DNA of 64,000 nucleotides from Mediterranea massiliensis (GTDB lineage: Bacteria > Bacteroidota > Bacteroidia > Bacteroidales > Bacteroidaceae), in NCBI GenBank assembly GCA_015060685.1, contig SUXZ01000001.1, forward strand, positions 186,001 to 250,000, read 5' to 3'. This document shows, piece by piece, positions 44,366 to 53,822 of the stretch. The position numbers and the translations under genes are program-made. Numbering within the stretch: position 1 is the stretch's first letter; each line of letters opens with the position of its first letter. Under the pieces are notes generated by a model. The model did not search any database, was not told the DNA's origin, and worked only from the letters and a program-made list of their open reading frames with translations.

Positions 44366-45069
44366 TAAAACTCGGAGGTGAGTTGTTGGTAGGCTTCGGT
44401 GTAGCTGCCGTCGGGACGGTGGATGACGAGCGAAGACTCCTGACAAGGAGCGAGGCCTTGCGCGAACGAGAGCATCCAGCGGCGGCAAGGCTTGGTAGGC
44501 TTGGTAAATAGTTGTAACTTCTGTCGCGGATGCAATCCATACTTCCACGCCGTTTCCACCACGAGCGGCCCCACTTCGCTGGGGATGATGATAGCGATTT
44601 GTCCGCCTTGTGCCAGTAGCTGCGCCGAGCGGCCGAAGAGCAGTTCGTAGTTCAGTTGGTTGGTGTGTCGCGCCGTGTTGCGCTGTTCGTCGGGACAATG
44701 CAGTGCGTTGACAAAGTAAGGCGGATTGGAGACAATCAAATCATATTTCTCGGCCGAATCGTAGTGCCTGAAATCCTTACACACTACCCTCACCCTGTCC
44801 GCCCACGGCGAAGCCTTTACATTCTCCTGTGCTTGTGCAGCGGCGGCGGCATCAATCTCTACGGCATCGATGGTGGCTTGCGGTTGCCGTTGTGCTAACT
44901 GCAACGCAATAAGTCCCGTACCGGTTCCTACATCAAGTATTCGTTTAACACCGTCGGTTGGCGCCCAAGCCCCCAGCAGCACTCCGTCGGTTCCCACCTT
45001 CATGGCGCAGTCGGATTGTTGGATAGTAAATTGTTTGAACGAAAAATGATTGTTCGGCATCTCTTTCAT
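44356..45069 (-). CDS. trmN6: tRNA1(Val) (adenine(37)-N6)-methyltransferase
   Basis: 237 residues, class I SAM-dependent methyltransferase that methylates A37 of tRNA-Val. Motif I VGTGTGLIALQLA, acidic motif II VEIDAAAAAQA, and the catalytic NPPY in LIVSNPPYFVNAL (N6-adenine type). KVGTDGVLLGAWA near the N-terminus is a strong mark of the YfiC/TrmN6 group. Divergent from lon. The last residues lie in a tandem repeat. Confidence 0.88.
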   Translation of the reverse strand: MKEMPNNHFSFKQFTIQQSDCAMKVGTDGVLLGAWAPTDGVKRILDVGTGTGLIALQLAQRQPQATIDAVEIDAAAAAQAQENVKASPWADRVRVVCKDFRHYDSAEKYDLIVSNPPYFVNALHCPDEQRNTARHTNQLNYELLFGRSAQLLAQGGQIAIIIPSEVGPLVVETAWKYGLHPRQKLQLFTKPTKPCRRWMLSFAQGLAPCQESSLVIHRPDGSYTEAYQQLTSEFYLY

Positions 45070-45179
45070 CGGTTAAAAACTTCTGCAAAATTAGCGATTG
45101 GATTTGTAAAATATGTTATTTTCCTGAAGATTTTATGTTTTTGTGTCGTTCTTTTCGCACGATTCTGAAAGAAATGTCG

Positions 45180-45187
45180 TACATTTG
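45180..45187 (+). promoter_or_regulatory. Promoter of lon
   Basis: TACATTTG, an exact TAnnTTTG box, 78 bases before the lon start, leaving a long leader. No heat-shock inverted repeat is visible. Confidence 0.55.
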
Positions 45188-45264
45188 CCGCTCATTGCGC
45201 GAATGTGCGCGCGTGAGTATTATATATTGAAACAGAAAACAACAAAACGAAAAATAGACTGAAG

Positions 45265-47685
45265 ATGAGTAATAACTGGGATAAAGGATTTTCGATAATT
45301 GCCGATTTGGACGGCAGCGAAGAGCAATACATGAATGTAGAGGTTGAGCAAGAGACCCCTGTGCTTCCGCTTCGCAACATGGTATTGTTTCCCGGCACCG
45401 TGATGCCAGTAACTGTGGGCCGGCAATCGTCGTTGAAGTTAGTCAGAAAAGCCGAGAAGAGCGGCGACTACATCACCGTAGTCAGCCAGAGGATAGGCGA
45501 TATAGAGTATCCCCTATTCAACGATTTGTACAAGGTAGGTACCGCCGCCCGCATCATCAAGCTGCTGGAGATGCCCGACAACACCGTGACGGCCATTATC
45601 CAAGGCATCCGCCGCGTCAAGTTGGAGAGCCTGACCCACTCCACCCCCTATATGTGCGGCCGAATCTCCATGCTGGACGAAGAGCTGCCGATGAAAGACG
45701 ACACCGAGTTCAGCCTGCTGGTAGATATGGTGATAGAGGCTACAGTGAACTACATCAAGATGACTGGCGTATTGCCTCCCGACTCCACTTTTGCGCTGAA
45801 GAACATCAAGAACCCCATGTTTGCCTTGAACTTCATTTGCGTAAACATTCCCTTCAGCCTCGAGGTAAGGATGGATTTGCTGAAGACATCGTCGGTGAAG
45901 GAGCGCGCCTACAAGCTGCTCAGCCTGATGAAGAAAGAGACCAAGCTGTTCGAGATAAGAGAAAACATCATGAACCGCGCCCGCGGCGACATCGACCAGC
46001 AGCAGCGCGAATACTTCCTGCAGCAGCAAATCAAGACCATCCAGGACGAACTGGGTGGAAACGTCCAGCAGCAAGAGGCCGACGAGTTCCGTGTGCTGGC
46101 CGAGAAACTGCCCTGGAGCAAGGAGATTAAGGAGATGTTCCTGAAGGAAGTAGGCAAGCTGGAGCGCACCAATATCCAGTCGCCCGACTACAACGTCCAG
46201 CTGAACTACCTGCAAACCATGACCAGCCTGCCCTGGGGAAAATATACCACCGACAACCTGAACCTGAACAGCGCCGAGAAGACCTTGGACAAGGACCACT
46301 ACGGCCTGGAGAAGGTAAAGGAACGCATCCTGGAGCACCTTGCCGTGCTGAAGCTGAAGGGAGACATGAAGTCGCCCATCATCTGCCTCTACGGCCCTCC
46401 GGGAGTAGGTAAAACCTCGCTTGGACGCTCCATCGCCTCGGCGTTGAAGCGCAAGTACATCCGTATGTCGCTGGGCGGCGTACACGACGAAGCCGAGATT
46501 CGCGGACACCGCCGCACCTACATCGGCGCCATGCCCGGACGCATCATCAAAGGCCTGATAAAAGCCGGTTCGTCCAATCCCGTCTTCATTCTGGACGAGA
46601 TAGACAAGCTCTCCGTCTCCAATCACGGCGACCCCGCCTCGGCCCTGCTCGAAGTGCTGGACCCCGAACAGAACATAGCCTTCCACGACAACTTCCTGGA
46701 TGTGGACTACGACCTCTCCAAAGTGATGTTCATTGCTACGGCAAACAATCTGAACACCATCCCCGCTCCGCTGCTCGACCGCATGGAGCTGATAGAAGTG
46801 AGCGGCTACATCACCGAAGAGAAGGTAGAGATAGCGCGCCGCCACTTAGTGCCTAAGGAGATGGAAGCCAACGGCTTGAAGAAGTCGGACCTGAAGCTGC
46901 CGAAGGCCACCATCGAAACCATCATCGAGCAATATACCCGCGAAAGCGGCGTGCGCGAGCTGGAGAAGAAAATCGGCAAGATCATGCGCAAGCTGGCGTT
47001 GAAATATGCCAAGGACGATGCCGTGGAGAAGACCGAAATCAAGCCCGCCGACCTCTACAACTACCTTGGCGTGGCCGAATACTCGCGCGACAAGTACCAA
47101 GGCAACGACTACGCCGGCGTCGTCACCGGCCTGGCGTGGACAGCCGTAGGCGGCGAGATACTCTTTGTAGAGACCAGCCTGAGCAAGGGAAAAGGCGGCA
47201 AGCTGACGCTGACCGGAAACCTGGGCGATGTGATGAAGGAGAGCGCCATGCTGGCGTTGGAATACATCAAGGCCCATGCCTCGCTGCTGCAACTCAAGGA
47301 AGAGCTGTTCGAGAACTGGAACATCCACATCCACGTCCCCGAAGGCGCCATCCCCAAGGACGGACCGTCGGCCGGTATCACCATGGCCACCTCGCTGGCC
47401 TCGGCACTGACACAGCGCAAGGTAAAGGCCAACCTGGCCATGACCGGCGAGATAACCCTGCGCGGCAAGGTACTGCCCGTGGGCGGCATCAAGGAGAAAA
47501 TCCTCGCGGCCAAGCGCGCCGGCATCAAGGAAATCATCCTCTGTCACGAAAACAAGAAGAACATCGACGAGATACAAGACATCTACCTGCAAGGCCTCAC
47601 CTTCCACTATGTCGGCGACATCAAGGAGGTTTGGGACATTGCGTTGCTGGACGAAAAGGTAAAATCGCCGGTGGAAGTGTGTTAG
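45265..47685 (+). CDS. lon: ATP-dependent Lon protease
   Basis: 806-residue homo-oligomeric cytosolic protease for damaged and regulatory proteins. Order: N-terminal substrate domain (about 30-240), coiled coil (245-300), AAA+ module with Walker [10 protein letters not shown] and Walker [10 protein letters not shown], and the Ser-Lys protease domain with Ser in [10 protein letters not shown] and Lys in [14 protein letters not shown]. Strong GC-rich codon bias, as expected of a well-expressed housekeeping gene. The last codon and stop run into a TTAGTGATTAGCG tract. Confidence 0.97.
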   Translation: MSNNWDKGFSIIADLDGSEEQYMNVEVEQETPVLPLRNMVLFPGTVMPVTVGRQSSLKLVRKAEKSGDYITVVSQRIGDIEYPLFNDLYKVGTAARIIKLLEMPDNTVTAIIQGIRRVKLESLTHSTPYMCGRISMLDEELPMKDDTEFSLLVDMVIEATVNYIKMTGVLPPDSTFALKNIKNPMFALNFICVNIPFSLEVRMDLLKTSSVKERAYKLLSLMKKETKLFEIRENIMNRARGDIDQQQREYFLQQQIKTIQDELGGNVQQQEADEFRVLAEKLPWSKEIKEMFLKEVGKLERTNIQSPDYNVQLNYLQTMTSLPWGKYTTDNLNLNSAEKTLDKDHYGLEKVKERILEHLAVLKLKGDMKSPIICLYGPPGVGKTSLGRSIASALKRKYIRMSLGGVHDEAEIRGHRRTYIGAMPGRIIKGLIKAGSSNPVFILDEIDKLSVSNHGDPASALLEVLDPEQNIAFHDNFLDVDYDLSKVMFIATANNLNTIPAPLLDRMELIEVSGYITEEKVEIARRHLVPKEMEANGLKKSDLKLPKATIETIIEQYTRESGVRELEKKIGKIMRKLALKYAKDDAVEKTEIKPADLYNYLGVAEYSRDKYQGNDYAGVVTGLAWTAVGGEILFVETSLSKGKGGKLTLTGNLGDVMKESAMLALEYIKAHASLLQLKEELFENWNIHIHVPEGAIPKDGPSAGITMATSLASALTQRKVKANLAMTGEITLRGKVLPVGGIKEKILAAKRAGIKEIILCHENKKNIDEIQDIYLQGLTFHYVGDIKEVWDIALLDEKVKSPVEVC

Positions 47686-47745
47686 TGATTAGCGATTAGG
47701 GATTAGTGATTAGGGATTAGTGATTAGGGATTAGTGAGTTAGTAG
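47683..47745. repeat. ATTAGTGATTAGGG repeat tract after lon
   Basis: Four to five units of GATTAGTGATTAGGG from the lon stop codon onward, then a 19-bp palindrome. Same family as the other TTAGTG tracts, in one orientation only. Confidence 0.65.
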
Positions 47746-47764
47746 GGACGCAATAATTGCGTCC
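47746..47764. repeat. 19-bp palindrome GGACGCAAT-A-ATTGCGTCC
   Basis: Perfect 9-base arms around one base, preceded by TAG. Variants occur at 50227-50246 and 50266-50285, and a decayed one near 3249-3266; all look like members of one small dispersed palindrome family. Confidence 0.65.
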
Positions 47765-47799
47765 GATGAATTCAAAATTCATAATTCAAAATTAATTTT

Positions 47800-48930
47800 A
47801 TGCTTTTCAAGCTTCAACATACCGATAGCAAGACCAACGCCCGTGCCGGCCTGATAACCACCGACCACGGACAGATAGAGACCCCCATCTTCATGCCTGT
47901 GGGAACACTGGGCAGCGTGAAGGGCGTGCATCAGACAGAGCTGAAACAGGACATCCAGGCACAAATCATCCTGGGAAACACCTACCACCTCTACCTGCGC
48001 CCCGGACTGGAGGTCATCGAGCGTGCCGGCGGCCTGCACCGCTTCAACGGCTTCGACCGCCCCATGCTGACCGATAGCGGCGGCTTCCAGGTATTCTCGC
48101 TCTCCGGCATCCGCAAGATGAAGGAAGAGGGCGTGGAGTTCCGCTCGCACATCGACGGCAGCAAGCACCTCTTCACTCCCGAACGGGTGATGGACATAGA
48201 GCGCACCATCGGCGCCGACATCATGATGGCCTTCGACGAGTGTACCCCCGGCGATGCCGACTACCAGTATGCCAAGAAGTCCATGGAGCTGACCCACCGC
48301 TGGCTGGACCGCTGCCTGACCCGCTTCAACGAAACCCAGCCCAAGTACGGCTACCACCAATCGCTCTTCCCCATCGTGCAGGGCTGCGTCTATCCCGACC
48401 TGCGCAAGCGCTCGGCCGAGTTCGTGGCCTCCAAGGGAGCCGAAGGCAACGCCATCGGCGGACTGGCCGTAGGCGAACCCACCGAGAAGATGTACGAAAT
48501 GATTGAGGTAGTCAACGAAATACTCCCCACCGACCGTCCGCGCTACCTGATGGGCGTAGGCACCCCCATCAACATCCTGGAGGGCATCGAGCGCGGCGTG
48601 GACATGTTCGACTGCGTCATGCCTACGCGCAACGGCCGCAACGGCATGCTCTTCACCAAGAACGGCATCATGAACATGAAGAACAAGAAGTGGGAGTTCG
48701 ACTTCGAACCCATCGAAGCCGACGGCGCCTCCTATGTAGATACCCTCTACAGCCGTGCCTACCTGAGACATTTGTTCCATGCACAAGAGCTGCTGGCCAT
48801 GCAGATAGCCTCCATCCACAACCTGGCCTTCTACCTCTGGCTGGTAAAGGAAGCGCGCAAGCACATCCTAGCCGGCGACTTCGCAACATGGAAACCCATG
48901 ATGGTTAAACGACTTTCAACCCGATTATAA
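47800..48930 (+). CDS. tgt: Queuine/preQ1 tRNA-ribosyltransferase
   Basis: 376 residues, (beta/alpha)8 enzyme that exchanges G34 for preQ1 in tRNAs with GUN anticodons. Catalytic Asp in MLTDSGGFQVFSL, second Asp in GVDMFDCVMPTRNGRNG, and the four zinc ligands at the C-terminus are present in part as YLRHLFHAQELLAM. The usual CxCxxC zinc motif is not seen: the segment reads NGIMNMKNKKWEFDFEP, a cysteine-poor form found in some Bacteroidetes. Overlaps the next start by one base (TAATG). Confidence 0.92.
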   Translation: MLFKLQHTDSKTNARAGLITTDHGQIETPIFMPVGTLGSVKGVHQTELKQDIQAQIILGNTYHLYLRPGLEVIERAGGLHRFNGFDRPMLTDSGGFQVFSLSGIRKMKEEGVEFRSHIDGSKHLFTPERVMDIERTIGADIMMAFDECTPGDADYQYAKKSMELTHRWLDRCLTRFNETQPKYGYHQSLFPIVQGCVYPDLRKRSAEFVASKGAEGNAIGGLAVGEPTEKMYEMIEVVNEILPTDRPRYLMGVGTPINILEGIERGVDMFDCVMPTRNGRNGMLFTKNGIMNMKNKKWEFDFEPIEADGASYVDTLYSRAYLRHLFHAQELLAMQIASIHNLAFYLWLVKEARKHILAGDFATWKPMMVKRLSTRL

Positions 48931-50072
48931 TGAGCAGACTGAACGACTACTGGAAAATGCTGAAGCGCCCCTTCGTTGGCCGAGACCGCTTCCTGAAACG
49001 CATCGACTACTACATCATCAAGAAGTTTCTTGGTACCTACGTCTTTGCCATCGCCCTCATCCTCTCCATCGCCGTCGTGTTCGACTTCAACGAGAAGATG
49101 GACCGCTTTGCGCAGCACGATGCCCCCTGGCAGGCCATCGTGTTCGACTACTACCTGAACTTCATCCCCTACTTCGCCAACCTGTTCAGCTCGTTGTTCG
49201 TCTTCATCTCCGTCATCTTCTTCACCACCAAGCTGGCCGAGAACTCCGAAATCATCGCCATGTTCTCCACCGGCATGAGCTTCAAGCGGTTGCTGCGCCC
49301 CTACATGGTGTCGGCCGCCATCATTGCCGTAGCCACCTTCTTCCTGGGCTCCTACATCATCCCCAACGGCAGCGTCACCCGCCTGGACTTCGAAGACAAG
49401 TACTACAAGCCGCGCAAGGCCAACACCGCGCGAAACATCCAGCTCGAGGTAGATACCGGCGTCATAGCCTACATCGACCGCTTCGAAAACTACAACCAGA
49501 CCGGCTACCGCTTCTCGCTCGACAAGTTCGACGGCAAGCAGCTCGTCTCCCACCTCACCGCCCGCAGCATCACCTACGACACCGCGCAGGTATATCACTG
49601 GATAATAAAGGATTATATGATTCGCGAGTTGGGCGGCATGCGCGAAACCATCACCAAGGGCGATGTGCTCGACACCATGCTCGTCATGGAGCCCAGCGAC
49701 TTCCTCATCATGAAGAACCAGCACGAAACCCTTACCAGTGCCGCCCTCAGCGAGTATATCGACAAGCAGAAGCAGCGCGGCTTCGCCAATATCCAGGAGT
49801 TCGAGATAGAGTATCACAAGCGCATCGCCATGTCGTTTGCCTCGTTCATCCTCACCCTTATCGGCGTGTCGCTCTCGGCGCGTAAGGTCAAGGGCGGCAT
49901 GGGTCTGCACCTCGGCGTGGGCCTCGGTCTCAGCTTCTCCTACATCCTGTTCCAGACCGTCGCCTCCACCTTTGCCGTCAGCGGCAGCATGCCCCCCGTC
50001 GTCGCCGTCTGGCTGCCCAACGTGATCTACATGGGCATCGCCTTCTACCTCTATAAAAAGGCACCGCAGTGA
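48930..50072 (+). CDS. LptF/LptG-family LPS export permease
   Basis: 380 residues with six helices (three near the N-terminus, three near the C-terminus) around a periplasmic jelly-roll. Opening RIDYYIIKKFLGTYVFAIAL and the ending SYILFQTVASTFAVSGSMPPVVAVWLPN match the YjgP/YjgQ family. With LptB it extracts LPS from the inner membrane. Coupled to tgt, a gene order common in Bacteroidetes. Only one of the two permease genes is here. Confidence 0.9.
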   Translation: MSRLNDYWKMLKRPFVGRDRFLKRIDYYIIKKFLGTYVFAIALILSIAVVFDFNEKMDRFAQHDAPWQAIVFDYYLNFIPYFANLFSSLFVFISVIFFTTKLAENSEIIAMFSTGMSFKRLLRPYMVSAAIIAVATFFLGSYIIPNGSVTRLDFEDKYYKPRKANTARNIQLEVDTGVIAYIDRFENYNQTGYRFSLDKFDGKQLVSHLTARSITYDTAQVYHWIIKDYMIRELGGMRETITKGDVLDTMLVMEPSDFLIMKNQHETLTSAALSEYIDKQKQRGFANIQEFEIEYHKRIAMSFASFILTLIGVSLSARKVKGGMGLHLGVGLGLSFSYILFQTVASTFAVSGSMPPVVAVWLPNVIYMGIAFYLYKKAPQ

Positions 50073-50077
50073 TTTGG

Positions 50078-50114
50078 TGACTATACCTTGGTGTTAAAAA
50101 TCTAAAGAGGTTTT
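50078..50114. repeat. Left arm of a long inverted repeat flanking the NCS2 gene
   Basis: 37 bases that are the exact inverse complement of 51749-51785 (TGACTATACCTTGGTG at the outer end, AAAGAGGTTTT at the inner end). A second matching block of 19 bases follows at 50167-50185 (pairs with 51730-51748), displaced by a 52-base insertion. Confidence 0.9.
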
Positions 50115-50166
50115 ATTCGCAAATGCTCATAGAAATCATCTTATATATTATTTTCATAGGTATGGT

Positions 50167-50185
50167 GATGAGCGATTAGCGAATA
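50167..50185. repeat. Left arm, second block (GATGAGCGATTAGCGAATA)
   Basis: Exact inverse complement of 51730-51748. Between the two left blocks, ATTCGCAAATGCTCAT (50115-50130) is itself a degraded inverse copy of this block. Confidence 0.8.
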
Positions 50186-50226
50186 GTTGGTGAGATAGTA
50201 GTGAGATAGTTGTTTGCGGGGTTGGC

Positions 50227-50285
50227 GGACACGGCACGCCGTGTCCCTACAAGAATCGTTATCGCGGACACACCATGCCGTGTCC
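50227..50285. repeat. Two GGACAC...GTGTCC palindromes
   Basis: GGACACGGC-AC-GCCGTGTCC at 50227-50246 and GGACAC...GTGTCC at 50266-50285, each followed by CTACAA. A third partial copy with GTGTCCCTACAA lies near 51700. Same dispersed family as 47746-47764. Confidence 0.65.
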
Positions 50286-50333
50286 CTACAATATCACTGA
50301 CACTCTAAATTTGGATAATCTCTGCGAAATGCT

Positions 50334-50341
50334 TATTTTTG
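50334..50341 (+). promoter_or_regulatory. Promoter of the NCS2 permease gene
   Basis: TATTTTTG with TTTG at 50310-50313, 20 bases apart. It lies inside the inverted-repeat-bounded segment together with the gene. Confidence 0.65.
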
Positions 50342-50379
50342 TTGCATTGATTTTAAATCTAATTTAATCTATCGGTGTT

Positions 50380-51666
50380 ATGATTGAAAAACTATTTGGT
50401 TTCAACCCTAAGGAAACCACTGTGCGAACGGAGATTATGGCGGGTATAACTACCTTCCTGACAATGGCTTATATCTTGGCCGTGAATCCGAATATCTTGG
50501 GAGAGACTGGTATGGACAAGGGGGCGCTGTTTACGACTACGGTGCTGATGTCGGCCCTGCCTACGATTTTTATGGCGCTGTATGCGAAGTTGCCGCTGGC
50601 ACTGGCTCCGGGCATGGGGCTGAATGCATTTTTTGCCTATACGGTGTGCCTGGTTATGGGCTACTCGTGGCAGTTTGCGCTGACGGCGGTGTTCTTAGAG
50701 GGGTTGGTGTTCTTGTTTCTGACGGTGACAAACTTGCGCGAGAAGATTGTGGAGGTGATTCCGGATGCGCTGAAGAATGCTATCAGTGCGGGTATCGGAC
50801 TGTACATTGCGTTTATCGGACTGAAGAGCGCGAACATCATCGTGGACAACGAATCGACGCTGGTGTCGCTGGGCGACCTGACTACGGGCTCGGCGCTGCT
50901 GGGGGTGATTGGTATCGTGGTGACTTCGGTGCTGCTGGTGAAGAATGTGAAGGGTGCGCTGCTATTCGGTATCCTGGCTACTACGCTTATAGGTATTCCG
51001 CTGAACGTGACGAACATAACCGGGGTGTTCAGTGTGCCGCCTTCCATAGAGCCTATCTTCCTGCAATTTGAATGGGATAATATCTGGACTAAGGATATGG
51101 TGGTGATTATATTTACCTTCTTGTTTATGGATCTGTTCGACTGCATCGGCACGGTGATTGGTGTGAGCAACCGCGCGGGCATGGTGAAGGCCGACGGAAA
51201 GATTCCGCGTCTGAAGGAGATTTTCATGGTGGACTCTATCTCGACTGCGGCGGGTGCGGCGATGGGTACCAGTACGGTGGCGGTGTATGTGGAGAGTGCT
51301 GCGGGCGTGAACGAGGGTGGACGAAGCGGACTGACGGCGTTTGTAACGGGCATCTGCTTCTTGCTGGCGCTGTTCTTCTCTCCGTTGTTTCTGGCTATTC
51401 CGGCGGCGGCTACTACTCCGGTGTTGGTATTGGTGGGATTGATGATGATGAGCTCGGTGCTGAAGATTGACTTCGACAACTATGCGGATGCTATCCCGGC
51501 ATTTATCTGTGTGTTGCTGATGCCGCTGACCTACAGCATCTCGGAGGGTATCGTATTGGGTCACTTGAGCTACATCTTTATCAACTTGCTGAGCGGTAAC
51601 TATAAGAAGATGACGATTGGCATGTATCTGCTGGCGGCCTTCTTCCTGATTAAAATCTTGGTTTAA
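50380..51666 (+). CDS. NCS2-family purine permease (AzgA-like)
   Basis: 428 residues, about 12-14 helices, inner membrane; proton-driven import of adenine, guanine or hypoxanthine in characterised relatives. Opening TVRTEIMAGITTFLTMAYILAVNP and the motif FLFMDLFDCIGTVIGVSNRAG are those of the AzgA/PbuG branch. Flanked by a long inverted repeat (50078-50185 and 51730-51785) that includes its promoter. No purine riboswitch-like fold was evident in the leader. Confidence 0.92.
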   Translation: MIEKLFGFNPKETTVRTEIMAGITTFLTMAYILAVNPNILGETGMDKGALFTTTVLMSALPTIFMALYAKLPLALAPGMGLNAFFAYTVCLVMGYSWQFALTAVFLEGLVFLFLTVTNLREKIVEVIPDALKNAISAGIGLYIAFIGLKSANIIVDNESTLVSLGDLTTGSALLGVIGIVVTSVLLVKNVKGALLFGILATTLIGIPLNVTNITGVFSVPPSIEPIFLQFEWDNIWTKDMVVIIFTFLFMDLFDCIGTVIGVSNRAGMVKADGKIPRLKEIFMVDSISTAAGAAMGTSTVAVYVESAAGVNEGGRSGLTAFVTGICFLLALFFSPLFLAIPAAATTPVLVLVGLMMMSSVLKIDFDNYADAIPAFICVLLMPLTYSISEGIVLGHLSYIFINLLSGNYKKMTIGMYLLAAFFLIKILV

Positions 51667-51729
51667 CTTGCACTACGATTTGGGTGATGCGAGCACGCTG
51701 TGTCCCTACAATATCACTAACTCACTAAT

Positions 51730-51785
51730 TATTCGCTAATCGCTCATCAAAACCTCTTTAGATTTTTAACACCAAGGTATAGTCA
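51730..51785. repeat. Right arm of the inverted repeat flanking the NCS2 gene
   Basis: 19-base and 37-base blocks contiguous (51730-51748, 51749-51785), each the exact inverse complement of the left blocks. The outer end lies nine bases before the TlpA-like gene stop. Confidence 0.9.
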
Positions 51786-51793
51786 CTAACTCA

Positions 51794-52282
51794 CTAAAAC
51801 ACTAACTCCTCCGGAGAAATGTTTTTTGCAATGATAACGCCATTGGCATTGAGCAGATAGTTGCTGAATCCGCGATGGAGGCGGTATTGCTTGAAGAGCG
51901 GCGACTGATGGCCGGCGGTATCCACGAAGCAAGTGGAAGTGCCGACTTGATCCTTGCGGATGGTTTCGCGGAAGATAGAGGGATATTCGTCGAACGATAC
52001 CGATACCAGGGTTATATCGGAAGCTGATTCGTTGCGGAGTGCCTGGGCGAAGCTGGCATTGTTCAAGCGCGAAGGGGCGTCGTAGCTGGCCCAGAAGTTA
52101 ATCAGTACGTATTTGCCTCGCAACGAGCGGAGGTCGGTAGCTGATTGGTTTGTTGTGGATTGGATGGTGAAGTTTGGCGCGATATCGCCTACGTTCAGAC
52201 CGCCGGTAGGCTTGTCTTTACCGATGAATGATGTTAAAAGAAGAATTGCTGATACAATAAAAATCCATTTTATATGTCTCAT
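51794..52282 (-). CDS. Thioredoxin-fold (TlpA-like) protein lacking the CxxC motif
   Basis: 162 residues: signal peptide or anchor MRHIKWIFIVSAILLLTSFIG, then a TlpA/AhpC-like fold (GDIAPNFTIQ, LRGKYVLINFWASYD). The usual WCxxC reads ASYDAPSRL, so both redox cysteines are gone and disulfide chemistry is impossible at that site; one Cys remains (STCFVDTAGH). The cis-Pro region is replaced by GFSNYLLN. It may act as a binding or chaperone module. Periplasmic. Confidence 0.82.
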   Translation of the reverse strand: MRHIKWIFIVSAILLLTSFIGKDKPTGGLNVGDIAPNFTIQSTTNQSATDLRSLRGKYVLINFWASYDAPSRLNNASFAQALRNESASDITLVSVSFDEYPSIFRETIRKDQVGTSTCFVDTAGHQSPLFKQYRLHRGFSNYLLNANGVIIAKNISPEELVF

Positions 52283-52531
52283 GCAGGGTTGTTTTAGTTA
52301 ATACTGGTTGCCGGAAATCGGTGATTTACAAGGGCAACGTTAATTAAATCGGCTGCAAAGGTACACTCTTTTTACTTTTCCACCAAAGAAAATGCTGAAA
52401 AAGTATGTTTTATAACATGTTTTAGGATTTTAGTGTGTTGGTAAGTTAGTATGTTAGTGAGTTAGTGACTCACTTATTTTATTTATTAATATATATTCTC
52501 TATCTTCGCACGAAATTTATAAATCGTAGAA

Positions 52532-53815
52532 ATGTATTTTAGCGACTTACCACTGAACGACCAGGTGCTGGATGCACTCGACGCCATGCGCTTTGACGAA
52601 TGTACACCTGTGCAAGAACATGCTATACCGGTGATTCTTGAGGGACGCGACTTGATTGCGGTGGCTCAGACAGGAACAGGAAAAACGGCGGCATACTTGC
52701 TGCCGGTGCTCAACGAACTGTCGGAAGGAAAGCATCCAGAGGATGCGATAAACTGTGTGATAATGGCTCCTACGCGCGAATTGGCGCAGCAGATTGACCA
52801 GCAGATGGAGGGGTTCTCCTACTTCATGCCGGTGAGCAGCGTAGCGGTATATGGAGGAAACGACGGCATATTATTCGAACAACAGAAGCGCGGACTGACG
52901 CTGGGAGCCGATGTAGTGATTGCTACGCCGGGACGACTGATTTCGCACCTCAGCCTGGGGTATGTGGACTTGTCGAGAGTATCTTACTTCATCCTGGACG
53001 AGGCGGACAGAATGCTGGATATGGGTTTCTACGACGACATTATGCAGATTGTGAAGTTCCTGCCTAAGGAGCGGCAGACAATCATGTTCTCGGCTACGAT
53101 GCCGGCGAAGATTCAGCAACTGGCCAAGAACATCCTGAACAATCCGGCAGAGGTGAAGCTGGCGGTGTCGAAACCGGCTGACAAGATTATGCAGGCTTCG
53201 TACATCTGCTACGAGCATCAGAAGCTGGGCATCATACAGTCGCTCTTCCAAGAGGACAGCTCGCTGGAAAGGGTGATTATCTTCGCTTCGAGCAAGCTGA
53301 AGGTGAAGGAGGTGACCAGGGCACTGAGACGGATGAAGCTGAACGTGGGAGAAATGCACTCCGACTTGGAGCAAGTGCAGCGCGAGAATGTGATGATTGA
53401 CTTCAAAGCCGGACGAGTGAAGGTGCTGGTGGCGACGGACATTGTATCCAGAGGCATCGACATCGACGATATACGGCTGGTGGTGAACTACGACGTGCCG
53501 CGCGACTGCGAGGATTATGTGCATCGCATCGGACGTACGGCAAGAGCCAACAACGACGGCGTAGCCATTACGTTTGTCAGCGAACAGGACCAGGGCTACT
53601 TCGGCAAATTGGAGCATTTCCTGGAGAAGGAAATCTACAAGATTCCGTTGCCGGCTGAACTGGGAGAGGCACCGGAATACAAGCCGAAAACTGCTACAAG
53701 CGGACGCGGAAAACCGCGTAGGAACTACGGCGGAAAAGGTCAGCACAAAGGCGGAAACCGTAACTATCGCGGCAAGCGAAACGGTGGAAAAAGCTCTAAC
53801 AAACCAAAACAATAG
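52532..53815 (+). CDS. DEAD-box RNA helicase (RhlE-like)
   Basis: 427 residues. All helicase motifs are visible: Q motif FDECTPVQEHAIP, motif I AQTGTGKTAAY, Ia PTRELAQQ, II LDEADRML, III SATMP, V VATDIVSRGIDI, VI HRIGRTARA. The last 50 residues are basic and Gly/Asn-rich (KGGNRNYRGKRNGGKSS), a typical RNA-binding tail. Likely in ribosome assembly or mRNA decay. TATCTTCG at about 52501 is a weak promoter box. Confidence 0.93.
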   Translation: MYFSDLPLNDQVLDALDAMRFDECTPVQEHAIPVILEGRDLIAVAQTGTGKTAAYLLPVLNELSEGKHPEDAINCVIMAPTRELAQQIDQQMEGFSYFMPVSSVAVYGGNDGILFEQQKRGLTLGADVVIATPGRLISHLSLGYVDLSRVSYFILDEADRMLDMGFYDDIMQIVKFLPKERQTIMFSATMPAKIQQLAKNILNNPAEVKLAVSKPADKIMQASYICYEHQKLGIIQSLFQEDSSLERVIIFASSKLKVKEVTRALRRMKLNVGEMHSDLEQVQRENVMIDFKAGRVKVLVATDIVSRGIDIDDIRLVVNYDVPRDCEDYVHRIGRTARANNDGVAITFVSEQDQGYFGKLEHFLEKEIYKIPLPAELGEAPEYKPKTATSGRGKPRRNYGGKGQHKGGNRNYRGKRNGGKSSNKPKQ

Positions 53816-53822
53816 ATTGTAT

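Noticed and set aside
45514..47607. Long antisense frames (443 and 253 codons) across lon, and frames across tgt and lptF/G
   Set aside because: All lie inside strongly supported GC-rich genes, lack start signals and have low-complexity Gln/Leu/Val-rich translations.
53574..53822. Upstream extension of the GT2 gene
   Set aside because: These codons lie within the helicase's C-terminal tail in another frame; the family start is at 53823.
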